A stretch of 40,834 bases of DNA from JANQGH01 sp039177555 (GTDB lineage: Bacteria; Pseudomonadota; Alphaproteobacteria; DSM-16000; Inquilinaceae), in assembly GCA_039177555.1 (NCBI GenBank), contig JBCDFV010000038.1, positions 1 to 40,834 of the forward strand, read 5' to 3'. Position numbers and translations under genes: made by a program. Below the pieces are notes generated by a model. The model was not told the DNA's origin. It ran no database searches and worked only from the letters and a program-made list of their open reading frames with translations. Below are positions 8,648-15,757 of the stretch, in pieces (positions within the stretch are counted from its first letter, which is position 1; every line of letters begins with the position of its first letter).

Positions 8648-9121
8648 TTAGTCGGCGCGGCCGAACTCCACCGTCTTTGCGCCGTTCCATCTTATGTCGC
8701 GGCAGGCTTCTTGAAACGGCGCGAGATTGTCCGTGATGCGGCCGAAGATCGTCACCGGGGTCCAGCCCAGCGGGCCGAAGGTGCGGCCGCCATTGTCGTA
8801 AAAGATGCCGATCTCCCACAGATCGAAGTCCAGGCCGCGCATCATGTTCTTGGTCTGATAGAAGAACAGGCAGTCGCCCGCGCTGGTGATGCAGTCCTGG
8901 TTTTCCGCCGGCAGCGCCTTGGGGTCGAACGTCTGGGCCTCTTCCGGCAGGCCCAGCATGATCTCCGGCCCGGCATACATGGCGTGCAGTGCCGGCGATT
9001 GGATCGGCTTTGGCAGCGCGTCCCAGATCGCGTTGCTGGTGACGGGTGCCGCATCCTCGTTCAGGGTGATGATCGCCCGCACGTCGGTGTCGATGAAGCT
9101 GGCATAGAGACGTCGGGCCAT
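8648..9121 (-). CDS. DUF3830 family protein (cyclophilin-like fold)
   Basis: A 157-residue soluble protein without a signal peptide. The core IWDALPKPIQSPALHAMYAGPEIML, followed by a GDCLFFYQ segment and WEIGIFYDNGGRTFGPLGWTPVTIFGRI, resembles DUF3830 proteins, which are predicted to have a cyclophilin-like barrel and have no established function. The ATG at 9121 is chosen because the homologous part begins at MARRLYASFIDTD and AAGGA lies 10 bases upstream. A longer in-frame extension would run into the lysR gene. DUF3830 genes often sit next to importers and amide- or lactam-hydrolysing genes, and here it directly precedes the importer operon. A role in substrate binding or conversion is a guess. 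Confidence 0.75.
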   Translation of the reverse strand: MARRLYASFIDTDVRAIITLNEDAAPVTSNAIWDALPKPIQSPALHAMYAGPEIMLGLPEEAQTFDPKALPAENQDCITSAGDCLFFYQTKNMMRGLDFDLWEIGIFYDNGGRTFGPLGWTPVTIFGRITDNLAPFQEACRDIRWNGAKTVEFGRAD

Positions 9122-9208
9122 GCGGGTCGCATCCTTGTTGGTTGACAGCACTTGCTTGGATGCTCTCAGCCCGGACCGATATTGTCCAATTGGAAGTTTT
9201 CGGCAAAA

Positions 9209-9229
9209 CCGATAGATTTTCTTTATCGG
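9209..9229 (-). terminator. Small hairpin at the lysR stop, possible weak terminator or attenuator
   Basis: On the minus strand CCGATA, a 9-base loop and TATCGG form a perfect 6-bp stem followed by TTTT. It overlaps the lysR stop codon (TAA at 9225-9223). The stem is short and AT-rich, so it would at most reduce readthrough into the DUF3830/importer genes. A CCAATTGG palindrome lies just downstream (9186-9193). Confidence 0.35.
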
Positions 9230-10146
9230 CTTGGGACCCAGCCGAAGCCGTTCGGCAGGTTCCGACACAGGTCGGACGCCACATCCCGCGCCTTGTCGAT
9301 AACCGCCTCATTGACTGGCGACGGCTGGCCGGCGGCGGAAACGGCGACGATCTTGATCGGGTCCAGGGGCGCTTCGGCATTCAGCCTCACCAAACGGCCC
9401 TCGTTGATTGCGGGCAAAACAGCGGCCGGCGGCATGGCCGCGATGCCAAGCCCGTCCGATACCAGACGCACCATGGTCGTCAACGAGTTGGCGGTACTCT
9501 TGTGTGCCAGCCAGCCTTCCTGCCGCTCGAAATAGTGCTCCAGGATGGCGTTTGGCGGGGTCCCGAACGGGAAGGTGATGATCGGCATGCGTTCCAGCTC
9601 CGCCTTGGCCAGCGGCCGGTCGGACGGCGTCATGTCGGGTCCGCCGAACCAATCCATGGCGAAGGCGCAGATCGTCACCTGCCACAGGGTCGGGTCGAAG
9701 GGCAGGGCCAAAGTGAAGGCGATGTTGATCGCGTCGTCGCCCAGCTGAGCCAGCAGGTTCGCGGTGGAGTCGACGACGATGTCCAGCAGCAGATCGGGGT
9801 GTTCCCGCCGCAGCCCTTCTACCAGGTCCGGCAGCCAGGTCTCCGTCACTGTATCGATGATGCCGATGCGCACACGGCCCCGGATGGGGCTCGCGGCCGC
9901 CAGGTCGGCCTTGGCCTCGGCATAGAGGCGGGTGATGCGCTCTGCGAAGGGCAAGAAACGGCGGCCTTCCGGTGTCGGCGTGACCTTGGTCGACGCCCGA
10001 TCCAAGAGTTTGCAGCCCAGCTCCTTTTCCAGGGTCTGGACCCGGCTCGACATGGCGGGCTGGCTGACATGCAGGCGCTGTGCGGCCTTGCGAAAGCTGC
10101 GCAGGCGACATAGCCAGACAAAGCTTTCCAAATGGCGGATGTTCAC
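9223..10146 (-). CDS. LysR-family transcriptional regulator
   Basis: Regulator of 307 residues. The N-terminal winged helix-turn-helix is clear: LESFVWLCRLRSFRKAAQRLHVSQPAMSSRVQTLEKELGCKLLDR (residues 6-50). An effector-binding periplasmic-binding-protein-like domain occupies about 90-300. It starts with GTG and lacks a strong Shine-Dalgarno. It sits in the same direction as the monooxygenase and racemase genes before it (41-base gap) and the DUF3830/importer genes after it, so it is probably part of a single long transcript. It probably senses a pathway intermediate and controls the importer genes or the upstream promoter; no clear T-N11-A site was singled out. Confidence 0.93.
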   Translation of the reverse strand: MNIRHLESFVWLCRLRSFRKAAQRLHVSQPAMSSRVQTLEKELGCKLLDRASTKVTPTPEGRRFLPFAERITRLYAEAKADLAAASPIRGRVRIGIIDTVTETWLPDLVEGLRREHPDLLLDIVVDSTANLLAQLGDDAINIAFTLALPFDPTLWQVTICAFAMDWFGGPDMTPSDRPLAKAELERMPIITFPFGTPPNAILEHYFERQEGWLAHKSTANSLTTMVRLVSDGLGIAAMPPAAVLPAINEGRLVRLNAEAPLDPIKIVAVSAAGQPSPVNEAVIDKARDVASDLCRNLPNGFGWVPSR

Positions 10147-10187
10147 TGGCCCGACCCCGATGCGAACGGTGGGCCAGACTAGCGTCG

Positions 10188-10985
10188 TCAGGCGTCTTCG
10201 GCCAAGGCGGGGATCTGGGTCAGCCGCTCCTGCCAGCCGCTCAGCAGCGGGTCGGCCGTGGTCGGCGTCCAGCCCATCACGTGGTGGCTGAGGCGCCAGG
10301 CCAGGCAGTAGTTCGACGATACGATCGGCACGCCCAATCGGTCGCGCGCCTGGTCGATCACCTTCAGGGACGGCATGCCGGTGCCCGTCAGCAGCAGGGC
10401 GTCGGCACCGTTCAGGTCGAACCGCTCCAGCGCGCCCAGCGCCGTATCCGCCGTGATGCCATAAATCGCGCGCGTATCGCCCGTACCGATATCGATCGTG
10501 GTGTGGGCCGTGATGGTCAGCCCGTTGTCGCGCCAGAAATCCAGGCTGGCCTCGCCCAGCTTGCGGGGGTAGGGCGCGGCGATCGCGATCGAAGCAATGC
10601 CCAGCGTCTCACAGGTCTGGAGCAAGGCCTCCGCCGCCGATTCCACCGGGCAGCCCAGCATCTCGGCGGTCTTGTCCTGGATGGCCAGGGCCCGGTCGCG
10701 GCCGACCAGATAGGTCGAGCCGGTGCAGGCAAAGCCGAACCCACGCAGCTTCATCGTGTCGAACCGCGCCGCGTAGTCGGGCAGCCGTTCGATATAGTCG
10801 ACGAGCCGCTGCAAACTGTCCGACGCATCGCTGGTCAGCCGCACCATGTGCAGTGCCGCACCCGGCGGCATCAGCAGCGCCATCTCCGGCTCCACGGTCG
10901 GATTGGCCTGCGGGGTGGCAACGCCGATCCGGCCCCGCGTGGCATAGTCGGGCGCATGGTCGGCAACGGAAACGCCTTTTGGCAT
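10188..10985 (-). CDS. Asp/Glu racemase superfamily, maleate-isomerase/arylmalonate-decarboxylase-like enzyme
   Basis: A 265-residue protein opening with RGRIGVATPQANPTVEPEM, typical of the maleate cis-trans isomerase / arylmalonate decarboxylase branch. The first catalytic cysteine is present (C87 in GFACTGSTYLVG). The second, usually in an SC(T/G) motif before a conserved VIDxxxxxLGVPIVSSN stretch, appears to be glycine here (LLTGTGMPSLKVID, around G201-G203). Maleate isomerase uses both cysteines and arylmalonate decarboxylase only the second, so this pattern is atypical and the reaction is uncertain. GGAGAAC precedes the ATG. It follows monooxygenase 2 by 18 bases, which suggests it acts on a ring-opened unsaturated acid. 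Confidence 0.8.
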   Translation of the reverse strand: MPKGVSVADHAPDYATRGRIGVATPQANPTVEPEMALLMPPGAALHMVRLTSDASDSLQRLVDYIERLPDYAARFDTMKLRGFGFACTGSTYLVGRDRALAIQDKTAEMLGCPVESAAEALLQTCETLGIASIAIAAPYPRKLGEASLDFWRDNGLTITAHTTIDIGTGDTRAIYGITADTALGALERFDLNGADALLLTGTGMPSLKVIDQARDRLGVPIVSSNYCLAWRLSHHVMGWTPTTADPLLSGWQERLTQIPALAEDA

Positions 10986-11003
10986 CGAACGGTTCTCCGT
11001 TTG

Positions 11004-12200
11004 CTAGGTCACGGCGGCCGCTTGGCGCAGGCCGTCGATCATCGAACTGCGCATCAGGAAACCCTTGGCCTTCGCAGGATCGTCCGCGATGGCCTGAAGT
11101 TCGGCCAGATGGGCACGGCGCCGGTCGGGGTCGCGCTCCTGCATGCGGGCGCGGTTGCGGTCGGCTTGGGCCAGGATCTGGCTTTCGGCGATCGGGCGTC
11201 TTTGACGCACATAGCGGTCTAGCAGGCCAGGGTCGGCGCCGCGCCAGACCTGGATCAACAGGTCGGTCAGGCAAAACGCGTCGTGGATGCCGCCGTTCAT
11301 GCCCATGCCGCCCGACGGGCTGTTCAGATGGGCCGCATCGCCGGCCAGGAGGATGCGCCCAATCCGATAGTTCTCGACGATGCGCTGATGAATGCGGTAG
11401 GGCCGTACTTCCAGGACTTCGTAGGGCTCGGGCGTCGCGACGATCCGCTGCAGCTTCGCCTCCATCGCCGCCGGTGCCAACGCCTGTTCCACCGTCTCTC
11501 CCTCGTCGGGATAGAGGCTGGCGCGCCAAACGCCAGGCAGCCGCAGCAGCGAGAACGTTCCGTCTTTCGACCAGACATAGTTGACGTTGGACAGACCCTC
11601 CAAATGGTCGTGGAATGGAAAGGTCGTGGTCGCCAGGAACGTGGTCTCCGGATAGGTCTTGCCGGACAGCTTCAGGCCGACTTGATCACGAACAGTGCTC
11701 TTCGACCCGTCGGCAGCAATCAGATAGGCGCCGCGCATCTGCTCGGTCGCGCCGGCGATCTCAACCGTTGCCGTAACGCCGTCGGCGTCCTGCGCGACGC
11801 CTGTGACTTTCGCTGAAAAATGGGTCTCCGTGTCGCCATTGCGGGTCAGCCAGTCCAAGGCAAAACCGCCGAACTTGTGCTGTTCGCACTGCAGGCGGAA
11901 GGGATGGTCGGTCTCTTCTGACAGGATCGACAGGTCGAAGACCGCGCGGTCGCCGGTCTCGTGATCACGAATCTGCCAGGTTGGCGAGATCAGCCCGGCC
12001 TCGATCAGCCGGTCCGTCAGGCCATAGGGCTGCAGCATGTCCAGGGTCGGCGGATGCCAGGTCGAGGCGCGCAGATCGTGTGGTAAGCCGGGGCCGGCTT
12101 CGCAAAGGACGGTGGGTATGCCAGCCTCCGACAGCCGGATCGCGGAGATCAGGCCCACCGGCCCGGCCCCGACGATGATTACCCGTTCAGCGTCCGCCAT
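11004..12200 (-). CDS. FAD-dependent monooxygenase, short (group A) form
   Basis: Flavin hydroxylase of 398 residues with the Rossmann motif GAGPVG (11-16), the DG motif AADGSKSTVRD (D164-G165) and the GD motif ILLAGDAAHLNSPSGGMGMNGG (G287-D288). It lacks the C-terminal thioredoxin-like domain of the monooxygenase at 138-1781, so it resembles salicylate/6-hydroxynicotinate/3-hydroxybenzoate hydroxylases in size. Some enzymes of this size hydroxylate and open a pyridine ring (the MHPCO type). It is the first gene of the minus-strand block and lies 22 bases after a palindromic operator. AAGGA is 10 bases before the ATG. The substrate is unknown; an aromatic or N-heterocyclic acid is the likeliest class. 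Confidence 0.88.
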   Translation of the reverse strand: MADAERVIIVGAGPVGLISAIRLSEAGIPTVLCEAGPGLPHDLRASTWHPPTLDMLQPYGLTDRLIEAGLISPTWQIRDHETGDRAVFDLSILSEETDHPFRLQCEQHKFGGFALDWLTRNGDTETHFSAKVTGVAQDADGVTATVEIAGATEQMRGAYLIAADGSKSTVRDQVGLKLSGKTYPETTFLATTTFPFHDHLEGLSNVNYVWSKDGTFSLLRLPGVWRASLYPDEGETVEQALAPAAMEAKLQRIVATPEPYEVLEVRPYRIHQRIVENYRIGRILLAGDAAHLNSPSGGMGMNGGIHDAFCLTDLLIQVWRGADPGLLDRYVRQRRPIAESQILAQADRNRARMQERDPDRRRAHLAELQAIADDPAKAKGFLMRSSMIDGLRQAAAVT

Positions 12201-12222
12201 ATTCCGCCATCCTTCGAAAATT

Positions 12223-12262
12223 TGTATCTATTATGATACATTTCAGCCGGCGGTCCAGCGGG
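12223..12262 (-). promoter_or_regulatory. Operator-like palindrome within the promoter of monooxygenase 2
   Basis: TGTATC-TATTAT-GATACA (12223-12240) is a perfect 6-bp inverted repeat, 18 bp overall, with the same outer half-sites and spacing (TGTAT-N8-ATACA) as the site at 1815-1832. On the minus strand a CATAAT -10 lies inside it, and TGGACC 16 bases upstream is a possible -35. Its position 22 bases before the start codon fits a repressor site. Confidence 0.65.
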
Positions 12263-12275
12263 GAGTCGTTTCTTT

Positions 12276-12893
12276 CTACTGGCTGTTTGGAAGGGCCCAG
12301 GGGCGTCTGGTGCGATCGAACGCGACCCAGTCGGCGATCTCCTGGCGATGGCGCAAGGTCAGATCGATATCGTCGCGCCCCTCAGTCAACTGGGTTTTAA
12401 GATTGGGCAACACGTCGAACGGCAGTTTTTGGCCGTCCAGATCGATGGTCTGGCTCGGCAGGTCCACGGTGATGGACCGGCCCGGCTGTGTTTCAGCCGC
12501 GGCGATCAGCCGTCGGGCGGCCTCGTCGTCGACCCGTGCCGGCAGAAGGCCGTTTTTCACGGCGTTGTTGGTGAAGATGTCGCCGAAGCTGGGCGCGATC
12601 ACGCAGCGCAGACCGAAATCGACTAACGCATAGACCGCCGCCTCGCGCGAGGAACCGCCGCCGAAATTGCGCCCGGCGACCATGATCTGGGCGCCCGCAT
12701 AGGCGGCATCATCGAGGGCGATCCCGACGCGCGGCTGTCCCTGCCCGTCGAAACGGACATCGCGAAGTAGATAGTCGCCATAGCCCTCGGCCCGGGATTT
12801 GCGCATGAAACGCGCCGGGATGATCTGGTCGGTATCGACATTGGCCATGGGCAAGGGCACGACGACGGCGGAAAGCGTTGTGAACGGCTGCAT
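12276..12893 (-). CDS. leuD: LeuD-type hydro-lyase small subunit (isopropylmalate isomerase family)
   Basis: A 205-residue swivelling-domain subunit, partner of the LeuC-like protein encoded just upstream. Recognisable are VVVPLPMANVDTDQIIPARFM at the N-terminus, GRNFGGGSSREAA and VIAPSFGDIFTNNAVKNGLLP. In leucine-pathway LeuD the loop usually reads GCGSSREHAPWAL; here it is GGGSSREAAVYAL, and the substrate-recognition segment reads YLLRDVRFD instead of the common LFxDWRY/F. This suggests a substrate other than isopropylmalate. The ATG at 12893 is chosen, 13 bases after the leuC stop, with AGGCGAGG upstream. Relatives include maleate hydratase and dimethylmaleate hydratase. Confidence 0.88.
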   Translation of the reverse strand: MQPFTTLSAVVVPLPMANVDTDQIIPARFMRKSRAEGYGDYLLRDVRFDGQGQPRVGIALDDAAYAGAQIMVAGRNFGGGSSREAAVYALVDFGLRCVIAPSFGDIFTNNAVKNGLLPARVDDEAARRLIAAAETQPGRSITVDLPSQTIDLDGQKLPFDVLPNLKTQLTEGRDDIDLTLRHRQEIADWVAFDRTRRPWALPNSQ

Positions 12894-12906
12894 TTGTTGG
12901 CCTCGC

Positions 12907-14328
12907 CTATCTCCCACCGCGCTCGGCCAGCATGGGCCTGACATCCGTCAAATGGCCGGCCACGGCGGCGGCCGCGACCATGGCCGGCGACATCAGATGG
13001 GTCCGGGCGCCTGGCCCTTGCCGGCCACGGAAATTCCGGTTGGTGGTCGATGCGCAGCGCACGCCGGGTGGCAGGATATCGCCGTTCATGCTGACGCACA
13101 TCGAACAGCCGCTGTCGACCCATTCCAAGCCAGCCGCCATGAAGATCCGGTCGAGGCCTTCTTCCTCCGCCTGGCGCTTGACGGCTTGTGATCCCGGCGA
13201 AACGAGACCGGGCACCTTGGCACGCCGGCCGGACAAAACCGACGCCGCGCTGCGCAGATCCTCGATCCTGGCGTTGGTGCACGAACCGATGAAGACATGG
13301 TCGATCGCGATGTTCTGCAACGGCGTGCCCGGCCTCAAATCCATGTAGTCGAGCGCCAGTTCAAGATGCCGGCCCTGCTCGTCGGTACGTGCCGAGGCTG
13401 GTGTTGGCACGCTCCCGGTGATGGGCAGTGCGTCTTCCGGGCTGATGCCCCAGGTCACGATTGGCGCGATTTCCGCCGCGTCCAGAGCGATCTCCTCATC
13501 GAAGGCCGCCCCGTCGTCGCTCTTCAGCAGGCGCCAATCCTCGACCGCGCGTTCGAACAGGGGGCCGTCCGGCGCATAGGGCCGGCCGGCCAAATAGGCG
13601 AACGTGGTCTCGTCCGGCGCCACCATGCCAAAGCGTGCACCCGCCTCGATGGTCATGTTGCAAAGGGTCATCCGGCCCGCCATGGACAGATCGCGAATGG
13701 TCGACCCGGCATATTCCACGGCGTGGCCGGCGGCCCCGTTGGCGCCGATTCGGGCAATGATCGACAGAATGACGTCCTTGGCGCCGATGCCGTCGGCCAG
13801 CGCACCGTCGACGGTGATCCGCATCGGCTTCGGCCGCCTTTGCCACAATGTCTGGGTTGCCAGCACATGCGACACATCCGAGGCGCCGATACCGAAGGCG
13901 AGCGCGCCGAACGCGCCATGGGTGGCGGTGTGGCTGTCGCCGCAAACGATCGACAGGCCCGGCAGGGTCAGCCCTTGTTCGGGTCCGACAACGTGAACGA
14001 TGCCCTGGCGCGGGTCGTCGAGACCGAACATTTGCAGCCCATGGTCGGCGGCGTTTTCGGCCAACTGGTCGATCATCCGCGCGACGTCCGGATCGGCCGC
14101 GCCCTTCCGGCGCTGACGGGTGGGTACGTAGTGGTCGGCGATCGCGAAGGTCAGATCGGGGCGCGCAACCTTGCCCTGGCGCGCCCGCAGCTTGTCGAAG
14201 GCATGGAACGAGCCTTCATGCACAAAGTGGCGGTCGATCCAGAGCAGGATGTGGTCCTCATCCTCCTCCAGAATGTCGTGACTGCGCCACAGCTTGTCGA
14301 ACAGGGTCAGCGGTCTGCCGGTTGTCAC
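12907..14328 (-). CDS. leuC: LeuC-type hydro-lyase large subunit, [4Fe-4S] (aconitase superfamily)
   Basis: A 473-residue large subunit of the isopropylmalate-isomerase family. Conserved features include TLFDKLWRSHDI at the start, VCGDSHTATHGAFGALAFGIG (128-148) and the three iron-sulfur cysteines C350 (FIGSCTNARIEDL), C408 and C411 (DSGCSMC). The GTG start at 14328 is chosen because it overlaps the stop of the NTF2-like gene (GTGA) and the family begins here; a longer in-frame extension has no similarity. No leuA or leuB gene is in the window, and the neighbours are catabolic, so it probably hydrates or isomerises an unsaturated dicarboxylate (maleate, citraconate or dimethylmaleate class) instead of serving leucine synthesis. 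This is an inference from context. Confidence 0.9.
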   Translation of the reverse strand: MTTGRPLTLFDKLWRSHDILEEDEDHILLWIDRHFVHEGSFHAFDKLRARQGKVARPDLTFAIADHYVPTRQRRKGAADPDVARMIDQLAENAADHGLQMFGLDDPRQGIVHVVGPEQGLTLPGLSIVCGDSHTATHGAFGALAFGIGASDVSHVLATQTLWQRRPKPMRITVDGALADGIGAKDVILSIIARIGANGAAGHAVEYAGSTIRDLSMAGRMTLCNMTIEAGARFGMVAPDETTFAYLAGRPYAPDGPLFERAVEDWRLLKSDDGAAFDEEIALDAAEIAPIVTWGISPEDALPITGSVPTPASARTDEQGRHLELALDYMDLRPGTPLQNIAIDHVFIGSCTNARIEDLRSAASVLSGRRAKVPGLVSPGSQAVKRQAEEEGLDRIFMAAGLEWVDSGCSMCVSMNGDILPPGVRCASTTNRNFRGRQGPGARTHLMSPAMVAAAAVAGHLTDVRPMLAERGGR

Positions 14329-14738
14329 CTGGCACCGCCCTGATGTTCCGCCAGATCGTTCCAGACGTCTTGCTGAACGATGACACCGTCGCTGAGCACA
14401 AAGCGATCGATGAAACGGATGCCATCGAACTCCGAACCGTCCGGCCACTCTCCGTAAAGCGTACCGATGACGTAGACGGATTTCGTGGCCTCGTCGCTTG
14501 TTGTTTCGGTGCGCTCGACTCGCTTCTTGACGCGTCGGTATCGGCTGGCGGCCCAAGCGACCAGGTCCTCCGGGCGCGTCATCCTGCGCCCGCCGGGAAA
14601 GACCATTGCGAAGTCGCTCGCCAGCATGGACCGTGCCGTCTCAAGGTCTCGCGCCTCCATGGCGGTCAGAAAGGCGCGCACTGTCGTTACCGCTTTCTCC
14701 GGCCCTGCAGCGCTTCGTTGGCCCTCGGTCATACCCAT
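14325..14738 (-). CDS. NTF2-like/SnoaL-type small protein
   Basis: A soluble protein of about 137 residues with an NTF2-like cone fold pattern: an N-terminal helix region VTTVRAFLTAMEARDLETARSMLASDFAMVFPGG, then strands ending in DGIRFIDRFVLSDGVIVQQDVWND. Such proteins include ketosteroid isomerase, SnoaL cyclases and many small hydrolase- or isomerase-like proteins; the reaction is not assignable. Two starts 6 bases apart (14738 and 14732) are possible and neither has a strong Shine-Dalgarno. Its TGA overlaps the leuC GTG by 4 bases, so it is translationally coupled to the hydro-lyase and is the first gene of that operon, divergent from the GntR gene. Confidence 0.78.
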   Translation of the reverse strand: MGMTEGQRSAAGPEKAVTTVRAFLTAMEARDLETARSMLASDFAMVFPGGRRMTRPEDLVAWAASRYRRVKKRVERTETTSDEATKSVYVIGTLYGEWPDGSEFDGIRFIDRFVLSDGVIVQQDVWNDLAEHQGGAR

Positions 14739-14755
14739 TCGATACCCGGCATTGT

Positions 14756-14792
14756 TTGACTTCGACGGAGAAGCTGTACCATATTTAAGACA
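14756..14792. promoter_or_regulatory. Degenerate copy of the shared operator between the leuCD operon and the GntR gene
   Basis: TGTAC-CATATTTA-AGACA (14775-14792) keeps the 5-8-5 spacing of the two perfect sites but has one changed base in each half. Rightward, TTGACT (14756-14761), 18 bases and CATATT (14780-14785) form a candidate promoter for the GntR gene. Leftward, TTAAAT inside the site could serve the NTF2-like/leuCD operon. This fits autoregulation. Confidence 0.5.
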
Positions 14793-14864
14793 GATTCCAG
14801 CGGCCCTACAAGCGGGGCCCATTGTTGGGTAGCAAAGCGCCGCAGGTTAGGGAGCGTCGGTCGG

Positions 14865-15677
14865 GTGGCACAGAACGTTTCGGCAGAAGGGCTGGAGCCA
14901 ACCAAGTCCCGCACCATGTTTCTGGCGCTCGGCGACGCGATATCCAATGGCACGTTTCCGCCGGGCTCTCGCCTGCCGGGCGAGTTGAAGCTGGCCGAAC
15001 AGTTCAACGTTTCCAGGGTCACCGTGCGTCGGGCCATGGCCGAGCTGGAACGCATGGGCATGGTCGACCGCAAGCCGGGTGTCGGCACCGTGGTCGCGGA
15101 TCGCGGTGGCGTGCAGCCGGTCGTGGCTGATTTCACCAACGTGCTCGGCCATCTGTTGGAGATGGGGCGTAAGACGACCGCGCGGCTTTTGGAGTTTGGC
15201 TATGGCCAGCCGCCTGAGCCGGTCCGCGTGGCCCTGAGACTGGGCGAAGACGAACAGGCACAGCGGTCGGTGCGTGTCCGTGTTGTCGACGGCGAGCCTT
15301 TTTCGTACCTGACTGCCTATGTGCCCGAGGCGATCGGCGCGACTTATGACCGCGACGATTTGGCCAAGACGTCGTTGCTGGCGTTGTTAGAACGCAGCGG
15401 CATCGAGGTCGACCACGCCGAACAGACGGTCACGGCGACCTTGTCGACGCCGACGACAGCCAAGGCCTTGACCATCGGGGTCGGCGAACCGCTCTTGGCG
15501 GTGACCAGAACCGTTTTCGATCCGCAAGGACGGGGCGTGGAGCACCTGCAGGCGCTTTATCGGCCCAACCACTACCGCTTGCAGATCGCGTTGAACCGGG
15601 TGGACGCCGGCGGCACGCGCCAGTGGGCGCCGGTTGCCGAAACCTCGATGGGCTCCAGCAAAAAGCGAGATCCTTGA
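14865..15677 (+). CDS. GntR-family (HutC/UTRA) transcriptional regulator
   Basis: A 270-residue regulator. The winged helix-turn-helix occupies about residues 16-80 (SRLPGELKLAEQFNVSRVTVRRAMAELERMGMVDRKPGVGTVV), and a UTRA ligand-binding domain occupies about 95-245, including the typical AYVPEAIG and LLxVTRTVFDPQGRGVEHLQALYRP stretches. It starts with GTG at 14865, with TTAGGGAG about 10 bases upstream. It stands at the divergence between the leuCD operon and the lyase/HyuBA operon, and a variant of the TGTAT-N8-ATACA site overlaps its promoter. It is therefore the best candidate for the regulator binding all three sites, probably as a repressor released by a pathway metabolite (inference). 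Confidence 0.93.
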   Translation: MAQNVSAEGLEPTKSRTMFLALGDAISNGTFPPGSRLPGELKLAEQFNVSRVTVRRAMAELERMGMVDRKPGVGTVVADRGGVQPVVADFTNVLGHLLEMGRKTTARLLEFGYGQPPEPVRVALRLGEDEQAQRSVRVRVVDGEPFSYLTAYVPEAIGATYDRDDLAKTSLLALLERSGIEVDHAEQTVTATLSTPTTAKALTIGVGEPLLAVTRTVFDPQGRGVEHLQALYRPNHYRLQIALNRVDAGGTRQWAPVAETSMGSSKKRDP

Positions 15678-15757
15678 ACAGTCTTCCGCTTCGGGCGGGC
15701 CGCAGCCGGCCGCGGTCCGATCATCTTTGAAATTAAGTCGATTCAGGACGCAACTCT

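Noticed and set aside
9122..9268. Longer start for the DUF3830 gene
   Set aside because: It would overlap the 3' end of lysR and the hairpin there; the added residues lack family similarity.
12276..14328. Assignment of leuCD to leucine biosynthesis
   Set aside because: No leuA or leuB is nearby, substrate-loop residues differ, and the genes sit in a regulated catabolic island; the symbols are kept only for the family.
14329..14556. In-frame 5' extension of leuC
   Set aside because: It is arginine-rich and antisense-like, without LeuC similarity, and overlaps the NTF2-like gene; the GTG at 14328 is coupled to that gene's stop.
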